DNA from: Paracoccaceae bacterium
GTDB taxonomy: Bacteria; Pseudomonadota; Alphaproteobacteria; Rhodobacterales; Rhodobacteraceae
Assembly: GCA_022763485.1 (NCBI GenBank)
Contig: JALEGX010000075.1
Span: 1 to 52,292 of the forward strand
Length of the DNA stretch: 52,292 nt
Reading direction: 5' to 3'
The notes under the pieces were generated by a model, which was not told the DNA's origin, ran no database searches, and saw only the letters and a program-made list of their open reading frames with translations. Position 1 is the stretch's first letter, and every line of letters starts with the position of its first letter. Made by a program: the position numbers and the translations under genes. Shown here piece by piece: positions 16,186 to 24,151 of the stretch.

Positions 16186-17418
16186 TCAGGCTTTCCACCA
16201 CCGACGTGGTTCTACGTTTTCAGGCTTCATGTCCTTGGGCACCTGACGCGCGATGTCATAGATCTCCTGGTAGGTGTCGATGCCACCGGCCCATTTGTTC
16301 AGACGATCGCGCCACTGCTCCCACAGCTGCGGCTGGAACTCGGGCGAACACATCTCTTCGGCCATCCGGATCTGATCATCGGCCAGGAAGGCGTTGCGCA
16401 CGTTGTTTTCCGCAAAGATGGTGCCCGGCATCTGCGGATCAGAGTGACCCACGGTTTTGACCAGCGCGGCTTCGTTGGCGGCCTGTACGTGGGTCTGCGC
16501 CCAATAGGCCGACTCCATCACGGCGTCCTGCAGGTAGCCTTCCAGGCTGTCGAAGACGCTGGCGCTCATCGAGGTGTGTTCGGTGCCACAGAAGAATTTC
16601 AGGTCGACCGACTGGCTGACTACCGGCGACATGTTGGCGTAAGCCACGGCCGAGGCCCAGGTTTCCGCACCGTCGATCAGACCCTGCTTCAGCCCGTCCA
16701 GCGTTTCCTCCCATGCGACGGGAACCGGGTTGAGGTTCAGCGCCTGCATGGCGATCCGGCCCAGCTGGGTGCCGGTGACGCGGTTCTTGGTGCCAAACAG
16801 CTGTTCCAGCTTGGTCACGGTCGGCTTGTCTTCCCAGCCAAGACCCAGCTGGATACCACGCAGTTCGCAATGGCTGAACAGGAACTTCAGGCCGTGCCGC
16901 TTTTCCAGCGGGTCGCGCAGGATGCGTTGGGAATCGGGGCTATAGAGGAAGTGGTACTGCGACGCGCGGCCCGGGAACATATAGGCATAGTCCAGCACGT
17001 TGAGATACGGCGCCCCACCGGCCGAGTTCTGGGTCGAGGCGGCATAGATGTCCACAATCCCCTGTTGGGTCTTTTCAACGCAGGAGGTCTGACCACAGAT
17101 CTGATTGTTGCCGATGAACTCGATCCGGATCTCACCATCGGTGCGGCTTTCCAGATCGCGGGCGAATTCCAAAGCGCCCGCCCGCTCGATCAGCAGGTTC
17201 TGCGCGTTGAAGCCCGCAGCCCCAAATTTCAGCGTGTGCTTCGCCGGTTTGGAGAAACGTTTCTCGTAGGTCAACTCAGCCGCGCTCGCCAGATTGGCCA
17301 GGCTCATTGCACCACCGAATCCTCCAGCTGCCAGCAGTGTCGAGCTCAACCCGAAGCGCCCGGCCACCCGGAATACGTCGCGCCTCGAGAGTTTGCTCAG
17401 ATTGTTGGAGACACTCAT
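16186..17418 (-). CDS. dctP: TRAP transporter periplasmic solute-binding protein (DctP)
   Basis: The 410-residue DctP-family binding protein has a long N-terminal signal with an SRRDVF twin-arginine-like motif (SKLSRRDVFRVAGRFGL) ending near ASAAE, so Tat export is possible. The DctP domain holds GEIRIEFIGNNQICG and the GLIDGAETWASAV ligand-site region. ATG 17418 has GGGAGGAAAGGC just upstream. The open frame extends 179 codons further but that part is the divergent promoter. It is the first gene of the dctPQM-iclR operon. The ligand is unknown but is probably oxidised or handled by the divergent GMC enzyme. Confidence 0.93.
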   Translation of the reverse strand: MSVSNNLSKLSRRDVFRVAGRFGLSSTLLAAGGFGGAMSLANLASAAELTYEKRFSKPAKHTLKFGAAGFNAQNLLIERAGALEFARDLESRTDGEIRIEFIGNNQICGQTSCVEKTQQGIVDIYAASTQNSAGGAPYLNVLDYAYMFPGRASQYHFLYSPDSQRILRDPLEKRHGLKFLFSHCELRGIQLGLGWEDKPTVTKLEQLFGTKNRVTGTQLGRIAMQALNLNPVPVAWEETLDGLKQGLIDGAETWASAVAYANMSPVVSQSVDLKFFCGTEHTSMSASVFDSLEGYLQDAVMESAYWAQTHVQAANEAALVKTVGHSDPQMPGTIFAENNVRNAFLADDQIRMAEEMCSPEFQPQLWEQWRDRLNKWAGGIDTYQEIYDIARQVPKDMKPENVEPRRWWKA

Positions 17419-17444
17419 GCCTTTCCTCCCATTTTGACATTTAT

Positions 17445-17461
17445 TGAGACTTGTGGTCTCA
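17445..17461. promoter_or_regulatory. Palindrome TGAGAC-N5-GTCTCA, probable IclR operator
   Basis: A perfect 17-bp inverted repeat with 6-bp arms lies in the 120-base divergent region between dctP (leftward) and the GMC dehydrogenase gene (rightward). IclR-family operators are often short palindromes of this size, and an iclR gene is in the same operon. It could coordinate transport and oxidation. Confidence 0.5.
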
Positions 17462-17538
17462 TTTTTAGTCCTATATTGAATGATGGCGCAAGGGATTTCT
17501 GGAACCCTCAATTCACCACGTGGCCGGAGGAAACGCAT

Positions 17539-19161
17539 ATGTCGCCGAAAAGAGCCGATTTTCTGATAGTTGGAGCCGGATCGGCCGGGTGCGTTCTTGC
17601 CAACAGACTGAGCGAAGATCCCAAGAATCGCGTGATCCTGCTGGAGGCAGGCGGGCGTGACCTGAACCCGTGGATTCATGTGCCCGTGGGCTACTTCAAG
17701 ACGCTTCACAACCCGGCAACGGACTGGCGCTACAAGTCCGAACCAGACCCGGGATTGAATGGGCGCTCTCTGGACTGGCCGCGTGGCAAAACACTGGGAG
17801 GGTCCAGTTCTATCAATGGCTTGTTGTATGTGCGCGGGCAGAAAGAAGACTATGATCGCTGGGCGCAACGCGGCAACAAGGGCTGGAGCTATGAAGACGT
17901 CCTGCCGCTGTTCAAGCGGTCGGAAGCGCATGAAAACGGCGCAGATGAATATCACGGTGGCGACGGAGGCCTGTCGGTTTCGCTGATTCGCACCAAGAGC
18001 CAGATTTCAGAGGCATTCATCGGCGCGGCCGAGGAAATGGGTGTGCCCCGCACCGATGACTACAACGGGGCCGAACAGGAAGGTGCGGGGTATTTCCACC
18101 AGACCGCCAAAGGCGGGTTTCGCTGCTCATCGGCGCGTGCGTTTCTGAACCCGGCCAAGAAGCGGGACAATCTGACCGTCATCACCCAGGCCCACACCGA
18201 GGCTCTGATTTTCGACCCCGCGGACCCCCGCCGCGTCATCGGCGTGCGCTATATGCGTCACGGCCAGACACAGGAGGCGTTGCTGAACCCCGGTGGTGAA
18301 GTGATCCTCTCGGCGGGCGCCATCGGCTCCCCCCAGATCCTGGAGCTTTCGGGCATTGGCCGGGGGGACGTCCTGCAAAAGGCGGGGATCGAGGTGCGGC
18401 ACGAACTTCCCGGCGTGGGAGAATGCCTGCAGGACCACCTGCAGATCCGTCTGGTCTATGAGGTCAATGTCCAGACGCTGAATGACGCGATCAACCGATT
18501 TGTTCCACGGATGGGCATCGGCCTAAACTACGTGCTGTTCCGTAAGGGCCCGATGAGCCTGGGGGCCAGCCAGGTCTGCATCTTCGCCAAGTCCATGGAA
18601 GGTCTGGAGACGCCCGACATCCAGTTCCACTTCCAGCCGCTGAGCGCCGACAAGCCGGGGATTGAGATGCACCCGTTCTCTGGCGTCACTTCTTCGGTCT
18701 GCCAGCTGCGCCCGGAGAGCCGCGGCCATATTCACATCCATTCGCCCAAGGCATCGGACTATCCCAAGATCGTGCCGAACTATCTGTCAGCGACCGCGGA
18801 TCAGCTATGCGCAGTCCGTGCGGTGAAATTCGCCCGCGCCATGACGAAAACCCAAGCCCTGAGCCCCTTCATCGTGCGCGAACATGTCCCCGCAGGGGAT
18901 CCGCAAAGCGATGAAGAGCTGTTGGACTGTGCCCGCAACATCAGCCAGACGATCTATCACCCGACCAGCACCTGCCGCATGGGTCATGACGAGCTTGCCG
19001 TTGTCGATGACCGCCTGCGCGTGCATGGCATCGACGGGCTGCGGATCGCGGATGCCTCGATCATGCCGGACATCGTGTCAGGCAACACCAACGCCCCCAC
19101 CATCATGATCGGTGAAAAGGCCAGCGACATGATCCTGCAGGATCGCGCAGCAGGCAGATGA
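17539..19161 (+). CDS. GMC-family FAD-dependent dehydrogenase (choline-dehydrogenase-like)
   Basis: The 540-residue enzyme has an N-terminal FAD site (VGAGSAGCVLANRLSE, GxGxxG at 12-17). It also has the GMC signatures around GKTLGGSSSINGLLYVRG and SAGAIGSPQILELSGIG, plus C-terminal catalytic HPTSTCRMG and NTNAPTIMIGEK. The class oxidises alcohols such as choline, glucose, polyethylene glycol or other primary/secondary alcohols. GGCCGGAGGAAACGCAT precedes ATG 17539. Upstream sequence in the same frame is antisense to dctP. Its divergence from dctPQM suggests it oxidises the TRAP substrate. A choline assignment is not supported because no betB/betI is adjacent. Confidence 0.93.
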   Translation: MSPKRADFLIVGAGSAGCVLANRLSEDPKNRVILLEAGGRDLNPWIHVPVGYFKTLHNPATDWRYKSEPDPGLNGRSLDWPRGKTLGGSSSINGLLYVRGQKEDYDRWAQRGNKGWSYEDVLPLFKRSEAHENGADEYHGGDGGLSVSLIRTKSQISEAFIGAAEEMGVPRTDDYNGAEQEGAGYFHQTAKGGFRCSSARAFLNPAKKRDNLTVITQAHTEALIFDPADPRRVIGVRYMRHGQTQEALLNPGGEVILSAGAIGSPQILELSGIGRGDVLQKAGIEVRHELPGVGECLQDHLQIRLVYEVNVQTLNDAINRFVPRMGIGLNYVLFRKGPMSLGASQVCIFAKSMEGLETPDIQFHFQPLSADKPGIEMHPFSGVTSSVCQLRPESRGHIHIHSPKASDYPKIVPNYLSATADQLCAVRAVKFARAMTKTQALSPFIVREHVPAGDPQSDEELLDCARNISQTIYHPTSTCRMGHDELAVVDDRLRVHGIDGLRIADASIMPDIVSGNTNAPTIMIGEKASDMILQDRAAGR

Positions 19162-19280
19162 CATTGCCTTGAGCTGCCTTTACTTGGCCTTCGCCCTGGC
19201 GGCAAATAGCGTTGCCCGCAGGCGCAGGTGAAACGCCGTGCGCCGCAGGGATGAACAACAGGGCCAGGGAACCGCAAGAC

Positions 19281-20186
19281 ATGTCTACACGCCGAAACCT
19301 TGTCACGGGGGCGCTGGTCGCGGATGCGGCATCACTGGGGCTGCATTGGCTCTACGACCAGGACCGGATTGCCGGGCTGGGCGGCGACACGCCGGAATTC
19401 TGCGCCACGGAGGCCGGGGATTACGAAGGTGTCCCTTCCTATTTCGCCCACCCGCTGAAGCAACCGGGAGACCTGACACAGTATGGCGAACAGCTACTGG
19501 TTCTGCTGCGCGTTCTGGCCGTCACCAATGGCACCTATGACCAAAAGGCCTACAACACTGCGTTTGCAGGGCATTTCGGCTATGGCGGCACTTATGTGGG
19601 GTATATCGACCACGCCATCCGGGGAACGCTGAACAACCTGGCAGGCACTGAAATGGATGCCCCACAAGGAGCTACTGACGTGCAGCTACCCGCCATCGCA
19701 AAACTGCCGGCGTTGGTCGCTGCAGGGTTGGAAAGCCACGCACCCGATGCCGTGCGCAGCACCAATGTTTCAGAAGCCGCGGATCTCTACGGTGCCGTTG
19801 CCACCGCGATGCTGGTTGCGGCCCGCGATAGCGGGTCCGCCCAAGAGATTGCAGACGCCGCACTGGCCACGGCTGATCCTTCGATCCGGCCGCGTCTGGA
19901 CCTGGCCTGCACCAGCCCCACCCGCAGCACGCCCGAGTTCACGGCAGAGCTTGGTCTGGCTTGTGATTTGGAGATGGGAGTGCCCAGTGTGCTGCACACC
20001 CTGCTGACCGCCGGATCCTACAAGCACGCCATCCGCGCCAATATCCTTGCCGGGGGTGACAGCTGCGGCCGCGCAATCCTGCTGGGCGCCCTGACCGGGG
20101 TGCTGTACGGCGTGCCCGAAGACTGGACCGCGCGCGTGAACGCGATGCCCCATGCCAACGCTCAGCTGGATCAGTTGGGTCTCTGA
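19281..20186 (+). CDS. ADP-ribosylglycohydrolase-family protein
   Basis: The 301-residue protein resembles the ARH/DraG fold family, with N-terminal GALVADAASLGLHWLYD in the position of the usual GAxxGDxxG metal site (D15 kept, glycine context changed). Several acidic and helical segments run through the rest (AADLYGAVATAMLVAARD). The family removes ADP-ribose from proteins or hydrolyses related N-glycosidic bonds. It lies 119 bases after the GMC gene on the same strand and could be part of the same unit. Substrate unknown. The changed motif suggests an atypical member. Confidence 0.75.
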   Translation: MSTRRNLVTGALVADAASLGLHWLYDQDRIAGLGGDTPEFCATEAGDYEGVPSYFAHPLKQPGDLTQYGEQLLVLLRVLAVTNGTYDQKAYNTAFAGHFGYGGTYVGYIDHAIRGTLNNLAGTEMDAPQGATDVQLPAIAKLPALVAAGLESHAPDAVRSTNVSEAADLYGAVATAMLVAARDSGSAQEIADAALATADPSIRPRLDLACTSPTRSTPEFTAELGLACDLEMGVPSVLHTLLTAGSYKHAIRANILAGGDSCGRAILLGALTGVLYGVPEDWTARVNAMPHANAQLDQLGL

Positions 20187-20267
20187 TCCCCATCCGACAA
20201 AACTACGTTGCGCCGCGCGGCCCATAGCGGGCCTGAAACGCGCGCGCGTGGCTGTCGACGTCGGCCC

Positions 20268-21266
20268 TCAGGCCATTGCCATCGCACACGCCGTATCCAG
20301 CATCCGGTTGGAAAACCCCCATTCGTTGTCATACCAGCTCATCACCCGGACCATCCCGCCTTCGGTCAAACGCGTTTGTTGCGTGGCAAAAATCGAGGAG
20401 TGCGGATCATGGTTGAAATCTGTCGATACCAGCGGCGCGTCCGTGACAGCCAGCACACCTTTCATGGGCCCCTCCGCCGCGTCGAGGATCGCATCATTGA
20501 TCTGTTCGACCGTGACCTCCCGCTTGGGCATGAAACACAGATCCACGGCCGAGACATTCGGGGTTGGAACACGAATGGCCGATCCATCCAGCTTGCCTTT
20601 GAGCTGCGGCAGAACCTCCCCAACCGCGCGCGCCGCGCCGGTCGAGGTCGGGATCATCGACATGGCCGCAGCTCTGGCACGGTACAGGTCCTTGTGCATG
20701 GTATCCAAAGACGGTTGATCACCCGTGTAGGAATGCACCGTCGTCATGTAGCCGGTCTGGACACCAAAGGCGTCGTCCAGCACCTTTGCAACCGGCGACA
20801 GGCAATTGGTGGTGCAACTGGCATTGGACACCACGATGTCCTTGCCGGTCAGGCTGGCATGATTGACGCCATAGACGATCGTCTTGTCCGCACCAGAAGC
20901 CGGGGCCGACACCAGAACTTTCCTGGATCCGTTTCCCAGATGCTGAAGCGCGGCATCGCGATTGGTGAAGATCCCGGTGCATTCAAGCGCCACATCGACA
21001 TCAGACCAGGCCAGATCCGCGGGGTTCCTTTCGGCGCTGACCCGGATTTCGCGACCGCCGACCAGCAGAGTGTTTCCCTCGACGTGGACATCGGCGTCCA
21101 ACCGACCGTGCACACTGTCATACTTCAGCAGATGGGCGTTGGTTTCGACCGGCCCAAGATCATTGATCGCCACCACTGTGACATCATTGCGCCCCGTTTC
21201 GACAAGGGACCGCAAAACGCAGCGACCGATACGGCCAAACCCGTTGATAGCAACTTTGACAGTCAT
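20268..21266 (-). CDS. gap: Glyceraldehyde-3-phosphate dehydrogenase, type I
   Basis: The 332-residue enzyme has the N-terminal Rossmann motif INGFGRIGR, catalytic C151 in SNASCTTNCLSP, and C-terminal SWYDNEWGFSNRM. D36 in AINDLG favours NAD. ATG 21266 is preferred over 21278 because GGAGACGAAA lies immediately upstream. It converts glyceraldehyde-3-phosphate and phosphate to 1,3-bisphosphoglycerate in glycolysis or, in reverse, gluconeogenesis. It is next to a pyruvate-kinase remnant, so this was once a small glycolytic unit facing the DeoR/GlpR gene. Confidence 0.96.
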   Translation of the reverse strand: MTVKVAINGFGRIGRCVLRSLVETGRNDVTVVAINDLGPVETNAHLLKYDSVHGRLDADVHVEGNTLLVGGREIRVSAERNPADLAWSDVDVALECTGIFTNRDAALQHLGNGSRKVLVSAPASGADKTIVYGVNHASLTGKDIVVSNASCTTNCLSPVAKVLDDAFGVQTGYMTTVHSYTGDQPSLDTMHKDLYRARAAAMSMIPTSTGAARAVGEVLPQLKGKLDGSAIRVPTPNVSAVDLCFMPKREVTVEQINDAILDAAEGPMKGVLAVTDAPLVSTDFNHDPHSSIFATQQTRLTEGGMVRVMSWYDNEWGFSNRMLDTACAMAMA

Positions 21267-21300
21267 TTTCGTCTCCATGTTTTTCCTGTGGTGTGCGGCT

Positions 21301-21716
21301 TCAGAACGCGGCGTCGGACAATGTGTCCAAGGCTTCGCTCATCGAAACGACACGCAGAATGTTGGTGGTTCCGGCGGTGTTGAACGGGACACCCACCGTG
21401 GCCCCGATGCGGTCATCGCCGCTTGTGGCAGCTGACCCCGTTTGAAATCCCCATGTTTTCCATTGAGGCTGAGCCGGAACGCCACCCTCTGCTCAAGTGC
21501 GGTCCGTTCGCCCTCAAAGCGAACAAAGCGCAGCTTTGGCCCCCGCAGGTCCGCCAGGATGCAGATCGGTCGCCGAATGATGCTTTTGCGCTGCCCGTGG
21601 CTCATGTTCAGGCGGAAGACATCCGCGCCCGCCGCCTGCAGATCCCGCACCATTTGGTAGCTGCTGGAGGCAGGCCCAAGTGTCGCGACAATTTTGACAT
21701 TTCGATTTCTGAGCAT
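21301..21716 (-). pseudogene. pyk: Pyruvate kinase remnant (internally deleted, frameshifted)
   Basis: Read leftwards from ATG 21716, the sequence gives the pyruvate-kinase N-terminus (NVKIVATLGPASSSYQMV, AGADVFRLNMSHG, RPICILADLRGPKLRFVRFE, then KHGDFKRGQLPQ). In another frame at 21301-21417 it gives a pyruvate-kinase C-terminus (DDRIGATVGVPFNTAGTTN, ILRVVSMSEAL) that ends at a stop. The full enzyme is about 480 residues, and here only about 415 bases remain. Roughly 300 codons, including the catalytic lysine and the metal-binding glutamate/aspartate, are missing. A further ~15-20 codons are lost after NMSHG. It ends 22 bases upstream of the gap reading frame on the same strand. A clear decayed gene. 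Confidence 0.85.
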
Positions 21717-21770
21717 TCGATCCTCGACCTCTGGCGAGCAATCCCACGGGACCCCATTAGTTATCGCTAA

Positions 21771-21793
21771 CATTTGTCGATCTCAGTCAAATG
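21771..21793. promoter_or_regulatory. Inverted repeat CATTTG-N11-CAAATG upstream of deoR-type gene
   Basis: A perfect 6-bp inverted repeat (21771-21776 and 21788-21793) lies about 130 bases before the DeoR/GlpR start. Several TTCGA-containing motifs occur around it (21699-21706, 21714-21720, 21801-21805), reminiscent of GlpR-type half sites. Possible autoregulatory operator. Confidence 0.35.
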
Positions 21794-21823
21794 TCAACAT
21801 TTTCGAGCAATAATCATGTTCAC
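21793..21823. promoter_or_regulatory. Second inverted repeat GTCAACAT-N15-ATGTTCAC
   Basis: Arms at 21793-21800 and 21816-21823 match at 7 of 8 positions, directly next to the CATTTG repeat and with an internal TTTTCGAGC. The tandem arrangement in the leader of a DeoR/GlpR gene suggests a cluster of binding sites. Confidence 0.3.
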
Positions 21824-21923
21824 TTTTGGCCAATTACGCGCAAATACGCGCAAAACCTATAAAAAATCCGGTTGCAGGTCGCGCCGATTTTGGGGACCCT
21901 CCGCAAAACAGAAAGAAAAGCGC

Positions 21924-22688
21924 ATGCTAGGCCGAGATCGAAAAACAGAGATTCTTTCCATTGCTCAGTCCGAAGGCACGCTGAAAGTCGAAGACCTGGC
22001 GCGCCGGTTCGGGGTCGCGGAGCAAACCATTCGGCGCGACCTGGCTCAGCTTTCCGAGGCAGGTCAGCTGGAACGGGTTCACGGAGGTGCGGTGCTCTCC
22101 TCCGGCATCGGCAATCTTGACTATGTCCAGCGCCGCAACCGCAATATGGAAGGCAAGAGACGGATCGGGCGCGAATGTGTGCGCCATATCCCGAACGGGT
22201 CTTCGGTCTTCATCAATATCGGCACCACGACAGAGGCCGTGGCCAGCGAGTTGATGACCCATTCAGACCTGCTGATCGTCACCAACAGCCTGAACACGGC
22301 CAACATCCTTGCCGCCAACCCCAACATCGAAATCGTGGTGGCCGGTGGCACGCTTCGCCGGACGGATGGCGGACTGCTTGGCAACATGACGACGCAGTTC
22401 GTCGACCTGTTCAAGTTCGACTATGCGATCATCAGTTGCGCCGGGATCGATGCGGATGGCGATCTGCTGGACTATGACCTGCAGGAAGTGCACGCGACCA
22501 AAACCATCGTGCGCCAGTCCAAAACAGCTTTTGTTGTGGCCGATCACTCAAAGGTTCTGCGCTCTGCGCCCGGCAAGATTGGCAATCTCTCCGGGGTAAA
22601 CGCCTTGTTCACCGACACCCCGCTGCCGTCAGAACTTTCGCGGATCGCGAAAGCGGCCGAGACAGAGGTTTATATCTGCAAGGACTGA
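21924..22688 (+). CDS. DeoR/GlpR-family transcriptional regulator
   Basis: The 254-residue protein has an N-terminal DeoR helix-turn-helix (about 5-58, GTLKVEDLARRFGVAEQTIR and RDLAQLSEAGQLERVHGGAV). The C-terminal sugar-phosphate sensor domain (about 75-240) contains FINIGTTTEAVA, VAGGTLRRTDGGLLG and VVADHSKVLR. The effector is usually a phosphorylated sugar or glycerol phosphate. ATG 21924 starts the conserved region, and the 50-codon upstream extension is the leader with operator-like repeats. Its position opposite gap and the pyk remnant suggests it once regulated, or still regulates, central carbon genes. Confidence 0.92.
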   Translation: MLGRDRKTEILSIAQSEGTLKVEDLARRFGVAEQTIRRDLAQLSEAGQLERVHGGAVLSSGIGNLDYVQRRNRNMEGKRRIGRECVRHIPNGSSVFINIGTTTEAVASELMTHSDLLIVTNSLNTANILAANPNIEIVVAGGTLRRTDGGLLGNMTTQFVDLFKFDYAIISCAGIDADGDLLDYDLQEVHATKTIVRQSKTAFVVADHSKVLRSAPGKIGNLSGVNALFTDTPLPSELSRIAKAAETEVYICKD

Positions 22689-22711
22689 TAGCAGACGACG
22701 ACCTGCCCGAT

Positions 22712-23407
22712 TCAGACCGAAACACCCTTCAGGACCTCTGCTTTCGAAAGGTCTGCCTTCTGTCCGGCGAGCATGACTTCGCCCCGGCGCAGGACGACGA
22801 AGCTGTCGGCCAGATCATAGGCGAACTCGAAATACTGTTCGACAAGGACGATTGCCATGTTGCCCTGCTCGCGCAACAGCCGGATCACCTCTCCGATCTG
22901 CTGGATGATGTTGGGCTGAATGCCTTCGGTCGGCTCGTCCAACAGCAACAGCTTCGGCTTGGTGATCAGGGCCCGTGCGATGGCCAGCTGCTGTTGCTGC
23001 CCGCCTGACAGATCACCGCCCCGCCGGTTCTGCATCTTCTCCAGCACGGGAAACAGCTCAAAGATCTCTTTGGGGATGACATGTTCCGAAGGCGGCAAAC
23101 ACACGAACCCGGTTTCAAGGTTTTCGCGCACGGTGAGCAGCGGAAAGATCTCGCGCCCCTGCGGGACATAGGCAATGCCCTTGTGCGCCAGCTTGTGCGC
23201 CGGCAGCACGCCCAGCGCCTGACCATCCAGCTCCACCTCGCCGCCAGACCGCGGATGCGTGCCCGAGATTGCCTTGATCAGGCTGGTCTTCCCCACCCCA
23301 TTGGTCCCCATGACACAGGTCACTTCACCCTGGGCCGCCTCCATCGAGATGCCGTTGAGGATTTGCGAATGCCCGTAATGCAGGGTCAGATCGGTCAGTT
23401 TCAGCAT
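22712..23407 (-). CDS. urtE: Urea ABC transporter ATP-binding protein UrtE
   Basis: The 231-residue LivF-like ATPase has Walker A GTNGVGKTS, signature LSGGQQQQLAIARAL, Walker B LLLLDEPTEGIQP and the C-terminal LVEQYFEFAYDLAD H-loop region. It is the last gene of the leftward urtABCDE operon, 3 bases after urtD. The EG-IQPN segment is typical of UrtE rather than LivF. It powers high-affinity urea uptake feeding the divergent urease. Confidence 0.95.
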   Translation of the reverse strand: MLKLTDLTLHYGHSQILNGISMEAAQGEVTCVMGTNGVGKTSLIKAISGTHPRSGGEVELDGQALGVLPAHKLAHKGIAYVPQGREIFPLLTVRENLETGFVCLPPSEHVIPKEIFELFPVLEKMQNRRGGDLSGGQQQQLAIARALITKPKLLLLDEPTEGIQPNIIQQIGEVIRLLREQGNMAIVLVEQYFEFAYDLADSFVVLRRGEVMLAGQKADLSKAEVLKGVSV

Positions 23408-23410
23408 GGT

Positions 23411-24151
23411 TCAGCGCCCCAGATAGACATCAATGACCTCTTGGTTCGAGGTGACGTGGTCCAGGCTGCCCTCGGCCAGAACGGACCCTTCGTGCAGCAC
23501 GGTGACCTTGCAATTCAGACGGCGGACAAACTCCATATCATGTTCCACAACCACAACGGCGCGGGTCTTGGCCGCCTCCAGCAACAGGTCGGTGGTGTGT
23601 TCGCGTTCCTGCGGTGTCATCCCTGCGGCGGGTTCATCAACCAGCAGCAAGCGTGGCTCCTGCGCCAGCAACATGCCGATCTCAAGCCACTGTTTCTGCC
23701 CGTGGCTCAGCTCACCGGATTTGCGGGGCAGTTCGTCCAGCAGCCCGATTTCACGCGCCAGTTCAGCAACCTTGTCCAGATCCCCTGCGGTCGCCCGATA
23801 GGACAGGACCGGCAGCCACCCGCGTGGTTTCTTCAGGGCCATCAGCAGGTTTTCCTGAATGGTCTGATCTTCGAACACCGTAGGCTTCTGAAATTTCCGG
23901 CCGATGCCCGCCTGCGCGATCTTGGCCTCATTCATCTTGAGAAGGTTCACTGATTTCTCGCCCCAGATCACCCGGCCCTCATCGGGTTTGGTCTTGCCGG
24001 TTACGATGTCCATGAAGGTCGTCTTGCCGGCACCGTTCGGCCCGATCACGGCGCGCAGCTCAGCCTCACCAATCCGGAAGGACAGGTTGTTGATGGCTCG
24101 GAAGCCGTCAAAGGTGACAGAGACGCCGGACACTTCGAGAAGCGTGCTCAT
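23411..24151 (-). CDS. urtD: Urea ABC transporter ATP-binding protein UrtD
   Basis: The 246-residue LivG-like ATPase has Walker A GPNGAGKTT, signature LSHGQKQWLEIGMLL (the urea/Liv-type variant), Walker B LLLVDEPAAGMTP and VVVEHDMEFVRRL. Its start overlaps the end of urtC by 4 bases (ATGA-type coupling). It pairs with UrtE as the nucleotide-binding dimer. Confidence 0.95.
   Translation of the reverse strand: MSTLLEVSGVSVTFDGFRAINNLSFRIGEAELRAVIGPNGAGKTTFMDIVTGKTKPDEGRVIWGEKSVNLLKMNEAKIAQAGIGRKFQKPTVFEDQTIQENLLMALKKPRGWLPVLSYRATAGDLDKVAELAREIGLLDELPRKSGELSHGQKQWLEIGMLLAQEPRLLLVDEPAAGMTPQEREHTTDLLLEAAKTRAVVVVEHDMEFVRRLNCKVTVLHEGSVLAEGSLDHVTSNQEVIDVYLGR

Noticed and set aside
16444..17538. Long open frame upstream of the GMC gene (in frame with it)
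   Set aside because: It is antisense to dctP. dctP has clear protein signatures and the GMC start at 17539 has a good ribosome site, so the upstream open stretch is a GC-rich shadow.
21774..21923. N-terminal 50 codons of the DeoR frame
   Set aside because: This segment holds operator-like repeats and no conserved DeoR sequence, so ATG 21924 is taken as the start.
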